Shown piece by piece: positions 8,028 to 16,969 of a stretch of DNA of 64,000 nt. This DNA is from an uncultured Verrucomicrobiota bacterium (GTDB taxonomy: Bacteria; Verrucomicrobiota; Verrucomicrobiia; Opitutales; Intestinicryptomonadaceae), in the NCBI GenBank assembly GCA_949293415.1, contig CASFDK010000044.1, positions 1-64,000 on the forward strand. Reading direction: 5' to 3'. Numbering within the stretch: position 1 is the first letter of the stretch; each line of letters starts with the position of its first letter. The notes under the pieces were generated by a model. That model was not told where the DNA came from and ran no database searches. It saw only the letters and a list, made by a program, of their open reading frames with translations. A program made the translations under genes and the position numbers.

Positions 8028-8933
8028 CTACTGGAAATCGCGCAGCTCGGCGAACGAACGTATCGGATAGTCTTTGTTTATGCGCTTCATCATACCAGCG
8101 AGTACCCCGCCGGGGCCGCATTCGAAGAACTGGTCGATACCCAGCTTTGCCGCACTGTTTACGCAATCCGCCCAACGCACCGTGCTTGTCACCTGTTTTA
8201 TCAGGTTTGCCTTGATGTCGGCGGGTGCGCTTACGCGTTCGCCCGTTACATTGGTGAATACGGGAATGTTGGGCGTGTTGAAATCGAACGTGTCGAGGTA
8301 GTTCGCAAACGCGTCGCGGGCGGGCTTCATGAGCCTGCTGTGGTATGCGCCCGCAACCTTGAGCGGAACTACCATTTTGAAGTCCTTGTTCGCCTTTGCC
8401 GCGTCGACTGCGCGGGCGATGTTTTCGGCTTCGCCCGAAATCACAATCTGACCAGGGCAGTTGAGGTTCGACATATCTACGTCGAACTTTGCGCAATATT
8501 CCGCGGCTTTTTCCTCCGTACCGCCGATTAGGCTTGCCATCGCGCCCTTTGTCGCCTCGCAGGCCTCCTGCATAAGTCTGCCGCGCTCGGCGACGATTTT
8601 CAAGCCGTCTTCGAAAGTGTACGTTCCCGCGATTGCGTGCGCCGTAAGTTCGCCGAGCGAAAGACCGAGGGCGGCGGTTATCTCATCTATCATTCCGCGT
8701 TCGCGCAACACCTGTACTACCGCGATTCCGTGGACATACAAGGCGGGCTGGCAGACGCTTGTTTTAGTCAGGTCCGCCATAGGACCTTCGAAACAGTATT
8801 GGGAAAGTTTAAAACCCAGCGTATCGTCGGCACACTGGAAAAGCTCCTTCACCGAAGTGTAGTTGTCGTAGAGCGATTTCGCCATTCCGACGCTCTGCGC
8901 GCCCTGACCCGAGAACAATAATGCAATTTTCAT
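8028..8933 (-). CDS. fabD: Malonyl-CoA:ACP transacylase
   Basis: 301 aa. It transfers malonyl from CoA to acyl carrier protein for fatty acid synthesis. The signature GQGAQ is at residues 8-12. The catalytic Ser is in GLSLGE near 90, and the second catalytic residue, His, is in GAYHSRLM near 200. I chose the ATG at 8933, which gives MKIALLFSGQGAQ; the longer open frame adds a non-homologous 27 residues. It follows the Mla-type lipoprotein gene by 7 nt and so appears to be the last gene of that operon, linking envelope lipid transport and lipid synthesis. Confidence 0.93.
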   Translation of the reverse strand: MKIALLFSGQGAQSVGMAKSLYDNYTSVKELFQCADDTLGFKLSQYCFEGPMADLTKTSVCQPALYVHGIAVVQVLRERGMIDEITAALGLSLGELTAHAIAGTYTFEDGLKIVAERGRLMQEACEATKGAMASLIGGTEEKAAEYCAKFDVDMSNLNCPGQIVISGEAENIARAVDAAKANKDFKMVVPLKVAGAYHSRLMKPARDAFANYLDTFDFNTPNIPVFTNVTGERVSAPADIKANLIKQVTSTVRWADCVNSAAKLGIDQFFECGPGGVLAGMMKRINKDYPIRSFAELRDFQ

Positions 8934-8940
8934 GGTATTA

Positions 8941-9537
8941 TCATTTTGTTGTTGTGTTTTTGGAAATTGTCTTAGCGATGTCCGAAGAAAGCGCGGCGAG
9001 AGCGGCATCGACATCCTTCACGAAGTCGGCGTACGAAGCTCCGCAAGGCTTTTCCAGAACGAAATCGCCCGAGACCGACTTTGCCGCGTCCGCCGAGTCG
9101 AGCTGCCATCTGCCCTTGAACAGGAAGTTGCCGCCGAAAGTCGCTATGCAGTCGTAGACGTATATTTTCAGATTCGGCGCACCGCGCGAAACCGCGGGAT
9201 AGCTGAACGCGTCGATACCGTTGCGCGAAAGGTTTTCGAGCAGCGTGCGTTCGAAACCGCCCTGCGGGGCTTCCGCCCATCTGTCGAACTCGGAAATTTC
9301 GACGGTTCCGTTCTGCGCAAGCATCACAATGTTGTTGCGCGCCATATACTGCGGGATGGTTATGGGCATCATATTTACCGAAATGCGCTTTTGAACGGCG
9401 GATTTTTCCGCCGTCGGGCGCATCATATAGAATACGGTCTGGTCTTCCTTCGGCTCGAGCATTCCGCCGAGGCAGGAAGTCAAGCCGAATACCGAAACCG
9501 CCAGCATTGCCGCCGTTATGAAATTTTTTGCGTTCAT
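8941..9537 (-). CDS. ABC-type transport auxiliary lipoprotein (PqiC/Mla-associated)
   Basis: 198 aa with a lipoprotein signal peptide and lipobox LTSC (C22). The mature part matches the general layout of the ABC_trans_aux family: YMMRPTAEK early, 'ISVNMMPITIPQYMAR' in the middle and a C-terminal helix. Such lipoproteins work with MCE proteins at the outer membrane. Its place directly after the MCE protein gene (1-nt gap) supports that role. Confidence 0.75.
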   Translation of the reverse strand: MNAKNFITAAMLAVSVFGLTSCLGGMLEPKEDQTVFYMMRPTAEKSAVQKRISVNMMPITIPQYMARNNIVMLAQNGTVEISEFDRWAEAPQGGFERTLLENLSRNGIDAFSYPAVSRGAPNLKIYVYDCIATFGGNFLFKGRWQLDSADAAKSVSGDFVLEKPCGASYADFVKDVDAALAALSSDIAKTISKNTTTK

Positions 9538-9538
9538 A

Positions 9539-10552
9539 TTATTTGTCTTTTTCCTTCTTGAGTTTGCCCGTTATGAGCGCGCTCGGATTGCGTTCGAGAT
9601 AGTCTGTGAGGTTTGAAATAGAGTTGAGAGTGTCGTTGATTCCGCGAATCATAACCGCCAATTCGTAGCGGAGCGGAGACTGCGGAGCAATGATTGTATC
9701 CACGTTTTTCAGAACGCTGTCGATGTTCGCGAAAGTCTGTTGCCCCGCCGACGACAGCGACTTCAACTCGGTCTGCGCCGAAACCGCGAACGCGTCGGCA
9801 TTGTCCAAGAGCGTATTGAGTTTGTGCGGAATCTCCTTCGTCTCGGGCGAGGAAACAATCCCGTCGGCGTGCTCGACAAGCCCCGTGGACTTCGACAGCA
9901 GATTGTCGAGCGAGCGCGGGGCGTTGCGCAGGTGCGGGTCGCCCGTCAATGAGGCGATGTTCGCCACGGCGGTGTTTGCGTTATCGCCGATGGATTTGAA
10001 GTCGATTTCCGCAATCTGGCGGATTGTCTTTTCCACCGCCTTTGCGAGTTCCGCAAGCCCCGATTTTTTGCTCGGAATTTCTATGTGCCCGTGTGGTCCC
10101 TTATATTTAAGGGTGTAGTGGTCGTCGCGTTCGCCGAGGTAGTCGAGCTCTATGTAGAGCATACCCGTTACGATACTCTGGTAGTTGAGTTTTGCGCGGA
10201 GACCGTCGGCGATTTGCTCGCGCAGCCATTCGTCGAAATCGACAACCTTTGTATCCGACTTGCGGCGGAGCATTCCGATGTCTATCGAATAGACAACCGC
10301 AACCGAGCCTTCGCGGATTTTGCCCGAGTGCTTGCCGATCATTATCTTTTCTACCTTGCCGATGGGAACGCCCTTGTATTTGAGCGGCGCACCTACATCC
10401 AAGCCGTTGACGCTCTCGGAAAAGAACGATACGAACATTTCGGTTTTCGCGAAAAATTTCGCCGCGCCGAAAACCATCACCGCCGCCACGGCTATCACCG
10501 CCGCAGCCAACACAAACATACCGATTGCCACGGGATTTACATTGTTTTTCAT
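9539..10552 (-). CDS. mlaD: MCE/MlaD-domain substrate-binding protein
   Basis: 337 aa. One N-terminal membrane helix (about 8-30) is followed by an MCE domain beginning near residue 38 with the core 'VNGLDVGAPLKYKGVPIGKV'. A long C-terminal part rich in polar helical segments (about 170-330) could form the tube-like helical tail seen in longer MCE proteins. I chose the ATG at 10552 because it overlaps the stop of the ATPase gene by 4 nt; the frame stays open upstream only as a shadow of the ATPase. It is a periplasmic partner of the MlaE/F-type transporter for phospholipid transport. Confidence 0.88.
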   Translation of the reverse strand: MKNNVNPVAIGMFVLAAAVIAVAAVMVFGAAKFFAKTEMFVSFFSESVNGLDVGAPLKYKGVPIGKVEKIMIGKHSGKIREGSVAVVYSIDIGMLRRKSDTKVVDFDEWLREQIADGLRAKLNYQSIVTGMLYIELDYLGERDDHYTLKYKGPHGHIEIPSKKSGLAELAKAVEKTIRQIAEIDFKSIGDNANTAVANIASLTGDPHLRNAPRSLDNLLSKSTGLVEHADGIVSSPETKEIPHKLNTLLDNADAFAVSAQTELKSLSSAGQQTFANIDSVLKNVDTIIAPQSPLRYELAVMIRGINDTLNSISNLTDYLERNPSALITGKLKKEKDK

Positions 10553-11355
10553 AATACACTCTCCTTTTCCGCACGCGGGTCGACCCCCCTGTTGAGGAAT
10601 ACGCGCACGTCTTTGTTGCCGGAATTTAAAAGGTCTTTGGGCGAGCCTATCGCCGCCTGCGTTTTCGTTGCGGTATCGAGGAAAATCGCACGGTCGGCTA
10701 TGTCGAATATGCTGGCGAGCTCGTGCGAAACGACGACTATCGTCGCCCCGAGAGAGTCGCGCATCTGCACGATGAGTTCGTCGAGTCTGTGCGACGAAAC
10801 GGGGTCGAGCCCCGCCGAAGGTTCGTCGAAAAAGAGCACGAGCGGGTCGAGGGCAATCGCCCGCGCAAGCCCCGCGCGCTTGCACATCCCTCCGCTTATC
10901 TCCGAGGGATAGAACGAGCCGAAACCGTTCAGCCCCACGAGCGAAAGCTTCAAATCGACAATATCCGCCGCCTCGCGCTCCGAGACGTTCGAAAATTCGC
11001 GCAACGGCAACGACACGTTTTCTGCAAGGGTCATCGACGACCACAACGCCCCGCCCTGATACAGCACGCCGAACTGCCGAAGCATTTCGATTTTCTCCTT
11101 TTCCGGCGCGTCGGAAAAATTTTTGCCCCTGAAGAAAATCGTGCCCTTTGCGGGTTTTATCAAGCCAATCATATGGCGTAAAAGCGTGCTCTTCCCGCAT
11201 CCGCTGCCGCCCATAATGAAAAATATTTCGCCGCGCCCGACCGTAAAATTGAGGTCGCGCATAACGACATAGTCGCCGTACGCCATCGTGAGGTTTTCGA
11301 TTCTGAAAATCTCCTCGGGCGGAACATCGGCGGGCTGTTTCTGTGTGTTGCTCAT
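10549..11355 (-). CDS. mlaF: MlaF-type ABC transporter ATPase
   Basis: 268 aa. Walker A GGSGCGKST lies at 49-57, the signature SGGMCKR near 154-160 and Walker B LVLFFDEPSAGLDP near 172-185. The SGGM form of the signature is typical of the Mla subfamily. Its start overlaps the permease stop by 4 nt (ATGA), and its own stop overlaps the mlaD start by 4 nt, so the three are translationally coupled. Confidence 0.92.
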   Translation of the reverse strand: MSNTQKQPADVPPEEIFRIENLTMAYGDYVVMRDLNFTVGRGEIFFIMGGSGCGKSTLLRHMIGLIKPAKGTIFFRGKNFSDAPEKEKIEMLRQFGVLYQGGALWSSMTLAENVSLPLREFSNVSEREAADIVDLKLSLVGLNGFGSFYPSEISGGMCKRAGLARAIALDPLVLFFDEPSAGLDPVSSHRLDELIVQMRDSLGATIVVVSHELASIFDIADRAIFLDTATKTQAAIGSPKDLLNSGNKDVRVFLNRGVDPRAEKESVL

Positions 11356-12515
11356 ATGTCGAAAATCGTGAAAATCACGGCGAAAATCGCGTCGGCAACG
11401 ATAATCCAAGTTATGCTCTGAACCACGCTCGAAGTCGTCGCCATACCGACCCCCGCAGAGCTGTTTTCGCAGCGCAGCCCCATATTGCAGCCGATTCCCG
11501 CAACGATAATGCCGAAAACAAGGCTTTTGCCGATGCCGGTGGAAATCTGGACGATGTTCAGCGCGGTCAGAGTTCTGTTTACGTACTGGTCATAGCTGAT
11601 GTCGAACATACCCGAGCCTATCACGAAGCCGCCGAGCATGCCGATAACATCGGCGAAAATCGTGAGCAGCGGGAACATCAAAACGAGCGCGAGTATGCGC
11701 GGAAAAACCAGAAATTCTATCGGCGAAATCCCGAAAGTCCTGAACGCGGAAATCTCCTCGTTGACCTTCATCGAACCGAGCTCTGCGGCAAACGCCGCGC
11801 CCGTCCTGCCGCTCATAACAATGCCGACCATTATCGCGCCCATTTCGCGGCACATAGCAATGCCCACCAAGTCGGCGACGAATATTTCGGAACCGTATTT
11901 TGCAAGCTGTATCGCGCCCACAAACGCCAGAATAAGCCCTACAAGGAAACTGATGAGAGCAACAATCGGCAAAGCCTCGGGGCCCGATGCCTGAATCACC
12001 GAAAGCAGGTCGCACCCCCTGAAACGCGCCTTTCCGAAAACCGCCTTGACCGCCGCAATCGAGACCTCGCCGACAAAACCGCAACGTTCGGCAAAGGAAT
12101 CAACCGCCTTGATTGCGTGCGTGCCGAGCCTGTTTATTATGTTGAAACTGTCCGACCCTTTTTTTGATGCGTCCGCCTCGGGCACGGCAACGGCAAGACG
12201 CAGCAGATTGCGCAGCCCGTCGGGAAGCGATTCGAAATCGAAATCGACCCCGAACTGCGAACAGCTTTCGTAGCACTTGAAAAGCAGCGAAACCAGAGCC
12301 GAATCGAAAACCTTAAGTTCCGAAGTGTCGAACGAAAGCGAGTCTATTTCGGAGGATATTCTGCGCAAGACCTCGTCGGTCGGCGTGCGGTTGCGCGAAA
12401 CGAGCCAAACGCCCGACAGTCGCAAAACCGCCCTGCCGCAGTCTACCGAGAAAACCGCCTCTGCGTCCACGCGGGGCTTGGCGGCATCGGACTTCACTGT
12501 CTTAAAACCGAACAT
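11352..12515 (-). CDS. mlaE: MlaE-type permease fused to an N-terminal STAS-like domain
   Basis: 387 aa. Residues 1-130 have no membrane segments and resemble a STAS/MlaB-like domain (LSGVWLVSRN, then 'SSEIDSLSFDTSELKVFDSALVSLL' in pattern). The rest is a MlaE permease with the conserved block GRTGAAFAAELGSMKVNEEI and about five membrane helices. In E. coli the STAS partner MlaB is a separate protein; here the two are one chain, as known for a subset of Mla systems. It is the first gene of a five-gene operon ending with fabD. Confidence 0.88.
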   Translation of the reverse strand: MFGFKTVKSDAAKPRVDAEAVFSVDCGRAVLRLSGVWLVSRNRTPTDEVLRRISSEIDSLSFDTSELKVFDSALVSLLFKCYESCSQFGVDFDFESLPDGLRNLLRLAVAVPEADASKKGSDSFNIINRLGTHAIKAVDSFAERCGFVGEVSIAAVKAVFGKARFRGCDLLSVIQASGPEALPIVALISFLVGLILAFVGAIQLAKYGSEIFVADLVGIAMCREMGAIMVGIVMSGRTGAAFAAELGSMKVNEEISAFRTFGISPIEFLVFPRILALVLMFPLLTIFADVIGMLGGFVIGSGMFDISYDQYVNRTLTALNIVQISTGIGKSLVFGIIVAGIGCNMGLRCENSSAGVGMATTSSVVQSITWIIVADAIFAVIFTIFDI

Positions 12516-12606
12516 TACATAAAAGCAATTCGGACATTATCGCCGAAACAATTCAAATGAAAAGCTTTTTCTTCACGCAACGGAGGCGCCGCAATGCGTA
12601 AAACGG

Positions 12607-12645
12607 AAAACCCGCGCGGCTATAAACGCCCCTGCGCGGGTTTTT
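12607..12645 (-). terminator. Terminator after tRNA-Leu
   Basis: AAAACCCGCGC (12607-12617) pairs with GCGCGGGTTTT (12634-12644), with A/T runs on both sides. On the minus strand it is placed just after the tRNA 3' end. Confidence 0.8.
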
Positions 12646-12652
12646 CAAACGG

Positions 12653-12736
12653 TACCTGGAGAGGGGGTCGAACCCTCACGATATTGCTATCGGTGGATTT
12701 TGAGTCCACTGCGTCTGCCGATTCCGCCATCCAGGC
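12653..12736 (-). tRNA. tRNA-Leu (anticodon CAA)
   Basis: The 84-nt minus-strand sequence folds as a class II tRNA. The acceptor arms are GCCTGGA and TCCAGGT (with a G-U closing pair) and the discriminator base is A. The anticodon stem is GTGGA/TCCAC with loop CTCAAAA, giving anticodon CAA. A long variable arm follows, then the T-arm with GGTTCGACCCC. The terminal CCA is not fully encoded (ACCG follows). Confidence 0.95.
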
Positions 12737-12902
12737 TTGATTGAAACCGAACGCCGCAGGCGTCGGTAAATTATCCGCATAAGAATCCAGAAAACCTCCC
12801 GCAAGTCAAGACCATTTTTCGCACTCCCGCGAAAAACGGAGGGGACATCGGCAATATCAAAATAATTCGGCACTTTGGAGAAAAACAGATGTCGAAAAGT
12901 GC

Positions 12903-14438
12903 GTGGGCAAATTAAGAAAATATCTGGCAGTGTTTTTCGGTATGCTAAGCCTGATTTTTGCGGGCATCGCGCTGAAGAACAATCTGCGGGATACCGCGGA
13001 AGTCGGCGAAGACACCCGCCGAGCGGGAGCGGTCTGTTGCCGCTGGGGAACGGAAGCGGAGGCGACCGCCCGCCGCTCGGGCAGACTCGTGTTTGCGGTA
13101 CGCGGCGATGCGGACGGTTTCAAGCCGTCGAAAGCCGCCAAAAAAACGCTCGCCGAACACTACATTTCGGTATCCGTTGCGCCGCAAAACTACCCCGCCG
13201 ACATCGCCGTAATCGACCACTTCTTCGCGGCGGCAGTCGGGCGCAAGGCGGCGTTCAAGGCGGGAATATTTTCCCCGAACCTCGTGCCCATATATATGAC
13301 TTCGAAAGTCGAAACGTCAGACGGGCGCGTTGTGCCGAATCTCGAAAACGCGGTTTTGGGGGCGGCGGCGCAGTTCGAAAAAAATCCGTCAGCTTTGAAA
13401 TCGAAGGCGAAAACGGCGGCGAGAATAGCCGACGCGCCCTCGGACTTCGCAATCCCCGCCGACATTTTCGCATCGGGCGGCAGACTCGGTTTTTTCTATT
13501 CGGAAAGCGCGCGGCTTTTCACCTACTTTTCGAATCCCCGTACGCTCGGCGCACCCCCCGCGGAGCTTTCCGAAAACGCGCGGCTTGCGTTCAGAATAGC
13601 GGGGACGGACATACGGCAGCTTGCCGCCCGCGCGGCGTCGCTCTCGGCTTTGGAAATGCTCTGCGCAAGAATCCCGTCGCCGCAAGAAACGCCGACTTCG
13701 CGCCTGCTCTTTTTGCGCGCGCTTTCGGAATCTGAATACGTCGGGAAGAATCCGAAGGCAACGCGCTTCTTTCTGCATTTTGCGGGGCAGATTGCCGATA
13801 CCCCCAAACAAGCACAGCCCTTTTCTCCCGACAAAAAGCCGCTGGTGCGCGACATCGCCCTCACCGTGCCGATTCTCCTGAAGGCGTACACATTTTCGGG
13901 CGACGACCGCTATTTGAAAAGGGCGTACGCGGCGGGCAAAATACTCGAACGCGCGGTAGCCTCGCACGGCGTGATGGAATCGGTGCTCGGCGAAAGATCG
14001 GAAGCCTCCGCGCTCGAATACGTGCTTTGCGCGCGGGCGTTTTTCGAAATCTCGAAATTCGGCGGCGGACAAAACCGAAAGACCGTCGTCCGCGCACTCG
14101 ACAAGCTCGACGAACTCTTTATGACGCCGCTCGGCGTGTGGTCGATAAACTCGAAGGATTCGGCGTTTGCAAAAATTTCGCGCACCGTCTTCACGCGCGA
14201 CTCCGAATTTCCGTCGTACGTCGGCGAAGCCGCGCAGCTTTTCGCCGAAGACGAAACTCTCAAAAACCGCTCCGCCGTCCGCGCGCTCCGACAGCTCGCC
14301 ACAGCCGCAATAGCCGCTTCGCCCTTCGAAAGCGGGCAATGGGGTTCTCTCAAACTCTCGCTCGTGCCGTCGTTCGAATCGCCGAAAATGCGCGCGCCCG
14401 AAGAATCGGTCGCCGTAGCCGACCCGCTCGGCAGATAG
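12903..14438 (+). CDS. YyaL/DUF255-like protein lacking the thioredoxin CxxC
   Basis: 511 aa starting from GTG (12903), with an N-terminal membrane anchor or signal (about 7-27). Residues 45-160 can be laid against the thioredoxin-like DUF255 domain of YyaL/SSP411: 'WGTEAEATARRSGRLVFAV', 'YISVSVAPQNYPADIAVID' and then a segment corresponding to 'W-P-v-lt'. The CxxC that normally follows is absent (RGDADGF there instead). The C-terminal two thirds is helical, with 'LLKAYTFSGDDRYLKRAYAAG' as in (alpha/alpha)6-barrel proteins. The assignment is inferred from pattern only. No operon partner is evident; it converges with the kinase gene. Confidence 0.55.
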   Translation: MGKLRKYLAVFFGMLSLIFAGIALKNNLRDTAEVGEDTRRAGAVCCRWGTEAEATARRSGRLVFAVRGDADGFKPSKAAKKTLAEHYISVSVAPQNYPADIAVIDHFFAAAVGRKAAFKAGIFSPNLVPIYMTSKVETSDGRVVPNLENAVLGAAAQFEKNPSALKSKAKTAARIADAPSDFAIPADIFASGGRLGFFYSESARLFTYFSNPRTLGAPPAELSENARLAFRIAGTDIRQLAARAASLSALEMLCARIPSPQETPTSRLLFLRALSESEYVGKNPKATRFFLHFAGQIADTPKQAQPFSPDKKPLVRDIALTVPILLKAYTFSGDDRYLKRAYAAGKILERAVASHGVMESVLGERSEASALEYVLCARAFFEISKFGGGQNRKTVVRALDKLDELFMTPLGVWSINSKDSAFAKISRTVFTRDSEFPSYVGEAAQLFAEDETLKNRSAVRALRQLATAAIAASPFESGQWGSLKLSLVPSFESPKMRAPEESVAVADPLGR

Positions 14439-14448
14439 CCCTTTTACC

Positions 14449-14475
14449 GTCGGTGCGGCGCAATCCCGCGCCGAC
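14449..14475. other. GC-rich hairpin between convergent genes
   Basis: GTCGGTGCGG (14449-14458) pairs with CCGCGCCGAC (14466-14475), with one G-U pair and a 7-nt loop. It lies between the convergent 12903-14438 gene and the kinase gene and may help stop transcription, but there is no clear T-run. Confidence 0.4.
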
Positions 14476-14488
14476 CCCGAATGCGCGG

Positions 14489-15610
14489 CTACGAAAGCAG
14501 CTTCACTCTGCGCTCGTTGCGCGGTATCGACACGTCGATGGTCGTGCCCTCTCCGCGCCTGCTTTTGATGTCGATGTGTCCGCCGTGCGCCCGCACGATT
14601 GCGTTTATAATCATCATACCCAAGCCGTGCCCGTTGGGTTTAGTGGTGAAATAGGGCTCGAAGATTTTCGAAAGCTCGTCTTCGGTCATACCGCAACCGC
14701 TGTCGGCAAACGAGATTTTCACGAAATCGTCGTCGCTTGTCGCCTTGATTTTTATAGAGCCGCCCTCCTCCATCGATTCGATGGCGTTTTTGATTATGTT
14801 GAAGTAAAGCTGCTTCAGCAGGTTTTCGTCGGCGCAAACCGCGGGAAGCGCGTTTTCGGAATCGACATCGACCGAAATTTTAAGGTTCAACAACTGCTCG
14901 TTGAGGATTTTCAGCGTTTCGGCGAGCGGCTTTATCGGGTCGCATTCCGACACGTTCGGACGCATCGGGCGGAGTGCCTTGAGGAAGTTTTCTATTATGC
15001 CGTTCAACCGCGAAACCTCCGACGCGCATATTTCGACCGACTCGGAAATCTGCCCCAACGCCTGCGCGTCGCCGATTTTGTCGGCAAGCTTGGCAAGCCT
15101 GCGCCTGACGAGCTGCAGGTGGATGTTTATCGAATTCAGCGGATTGCCCAGCTCGTGCGCAACGCCCGATGCAAGGTTGAGAACCGAGGCTATCTTCTCG
15201 CTTTCAATTCGCTCCTCCGTCGAACGCCTGTCCTGCGTGATGTCGTTTAAAATCAGCGCGTATGTGTCTATTACCCCGCCGAAGTTGAACGGTATTACCT
15301 GCGCACTCAACACGCGCGGTTCGGGATACGTAATTTCGAACTCGCGCATCACAACATTGTCGTCGCGCGAGACCGCCTCGAATGCGTCGCCTATTCCGTG
15401 CAGGAGTTTGAAGACCGACGGGAACGTTTCGCCGAGCCCGAATACCGACTTTGCGAAATTATTTGCAAAATGTATTTCGCCGTTGGAATCGGCAACGACG
15501 ATCGCCGAGCGTATCGCATTGAAAACGGTTTCGACGCGTGAAAGGTCGCGCACAAGCCGCTTGTTTTTGCGGAGTAGCCGCCCGAACGAGTTGTTGCCGT
15601 CGCCGTCCAT
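14489..15610 (-). CDS. Cytoplasmic PAS sensor histidine kinase (NtrB-like layout)
   Basis: 373 aa without membrane segments. A PAS-like domain covers about 25-130 (VVADSNGEIHFANN). The HisKA box VAHELGNPLNS follows with the phosphorylated His at 152. The ATPase domain shows the N box (NAIESM, 275-280), the G1 box DSGCGM (303-308) and the G2 box GHGLGM (328-333). It starts 3 nt after hisD and shares its transcript. No response regulator gene lies in the window, so the partner is unknown. Confidence 0.85.
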   Translation of the reverse strand: MDGDGNNSFGRLLRKNKRLVRDLSRVETVFNAIRSAIVVADSNGEIHFANNFAKSVFGLGETFPSVFKLLHGIGDAFEAVSRDDNVVMREFEITYPEPRVLSAQVIPFNFGGVIDTYALILNDITQDRRSTEERIESEKIASVLNLASGVAHELGNPLNSINIHLQLVRRRLAKLADKIGDAQALGQISESVEICASEVSRLNGIIENFLKALRPMRPNVSECDPIKPLAETLKILNEQLLNLKISVDVDSENALPAVCADENLLKQLYFNIIKNAIESMEEGGSIKIKATSDDDFVKISFADSGCGMTEDELSKIFEPYFTTKPNGHGLGMMIINAIVRAHGGHIDIKSRRGEGTTIDVSIPRNERRVKLLS

Positions 15611-15613
15611 ATG

Positions 15614-16897
15614 CTACTTGAGGCGTTGGAGCAGACTGCCGTAGTGCGCGTCGAGCGACTCCATTTTGCCGAACGCAACGACCACATCGCGCGCCTTTGC
15701 AATCGACTTTCTGTCGTACTTCACAAACGAACTTCTGCGCATAAAGTCCGCAAGCTGCAGACCGCCCGAGAACCTGCCCGTACGCCCCGTCGGGAGCGTG
15801 TGGCTGGGACCCGCAGTGAAGTCGCCCAAAACGGTAGGCGTAAATTCGCCCGCCAAAATCGCGCCGGCCGTGGTGATTTTGCCCGCGAGCTTTTCGGGCG
15901 ATGCAATTTGAAGCTCCATATGCTCGGGCGCAACGTAGTTGGCAACCTCCGCCGCCGCGTCGAGATTCGGAACGAGCACCACATAGCAGCCGTCGGCGAT
16001 AATCTTCTTGAGCTTTTCGGCGCGGGAAAGTTCGGGCGCGAGCTTTTCAATCTGCCTTCGGACGGCTTCGACAACTTTTTTCGAAGTGCACACAAGGAAA
16101 ATCTTCTCCTTGCCGCTGCCGTGCTCGGCTTGGGAAAGCAGGTCGGCGGCGATATAGCGCGGGTTCGCCGAAGCGTCGGCTACAACCAGAACTTCGCTCG
16201 GTCCGGGGAGAAGGTCGCAGCCGACCTCGCCGAAGAGCCTGCGCTTCGCCTCGATGACAAACGCGTTCCCGGGTCCGAAAAGTTTGTCGACGGGCTTGAT
16301 TGTCTGCGTGCCCACTCCCATTGCGGCAATCGCCTGCGCGCCGCCTATTTTGCGGATTTCCCTTACCCCCAAGAGCCCGAGGGCGCAAAGAATGTGCGGG
16401 TTCACCGAACCGTCGCGCGCGGGCGGCGTGCAAACGCAGATTTCGGGGCAGCCCGCGATTTTTGCGAGCGTGACAGTCATTACAACAGTGGAAACGAGCG
16501 GCGCACTGCCTCCGGGGATGTAGATGCCCACGCGGTTTATCGGATAGAAATTTTCGCCGATTGTCGCACCGTGCGGGTTCTTTGCACGCCAATTTTTTGG
16601 CTTTGTATGCAGATGGTACGCCTTGACCGACGCGATTGCCTCGCGCATAGCCTTTTTGTCGGACGCGGAAACGAGTTTCGCGGCGGCTCTCATTTCGGCT
16701 TCGGAAACTGCGGTATCGGCAACGTCCGCACCGTCGAATTTTTTCGTAAGCTCGCGCACGGCGGCATCGCCGCGTTCGCGCACGGCGGCTATCACCGAAT
16801 CAACCGCCGAAACGATTTCGGGCGAAAGCGCGACCGACTCGCACGCCTTTTTCAAATCTTCGGCAAAGGTAGCCGACTTGTAGTCTAAAATCTTCAT
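15614..16897 (-). CDS. hisD: Histidinol dehydrogenase
   Basis: 427 aa, the usual length. It catalyses the last two oxidations of histidine synthesis with NAD and zinc. Family blocks are visible in order: IYIPGGSAPLVSTVVM, GGAQAIAAMGVG, KLFGPGNAFV, DLLPGPSEVLV, LLSQAEHGSG, PEHMELQ (with the catalytic Glu-His pair) and GPSHTLPTGRTGRF. No other his gene is nearby; the gene is instead paired with a histidine kinase. Confidence 0.95.
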   Translation of the reverse strand: MKILDYKSATFAEDLKKACESVALSPEIVSAVDSVIAAVRERGDAAVRELTKKFDGADVADTAVSEAEMRAAAKLVSASDKKAMREAIASVKAYHLHTKPKNWRAKNPHGATIGENFYPINRVGIYIPGGSAPLVSTVVMTVTLAKIAGCPEICVCTPPARDGSVNPHILCALGLLGVREIRKIGGAQAIAAMGVGTQTIKPVDKLFGPGNAFVIEAKRRLFGEVGCDLLPGPSEVLVVADASANPRYIAADLLSQAEHGSGKEKIFLVCTSKKVVEAVRRQIEKLAPELSRAEKLKKIIADGCYVVLVPNLDAAAEVANYVAPEHMELQIASPEKLAGKITTAGAILAGEFTPTVLGDFTAGPSHTLPTGRTGRFSGGLQLADFMRRSSFVKYDRKSIAKARDVVVAFGKMESLDAHYGSLLQRLK

Positions 16898-16969
16898 ACC
16901 TCTCCAATATCAGAAAAACCGCGCGGCAAATCAACGAAAAACCGCGCCGATTTTTCCGAAAAAATACGC

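Noticed and set aside
9539-11200. Long form of the MlaD gene starting at 11200
   Set aside because: The first 216 codons lie over the mlaF gene in another frame; the ATG at 10552 gives the correct membrane anchor and a 4-nt overlap.
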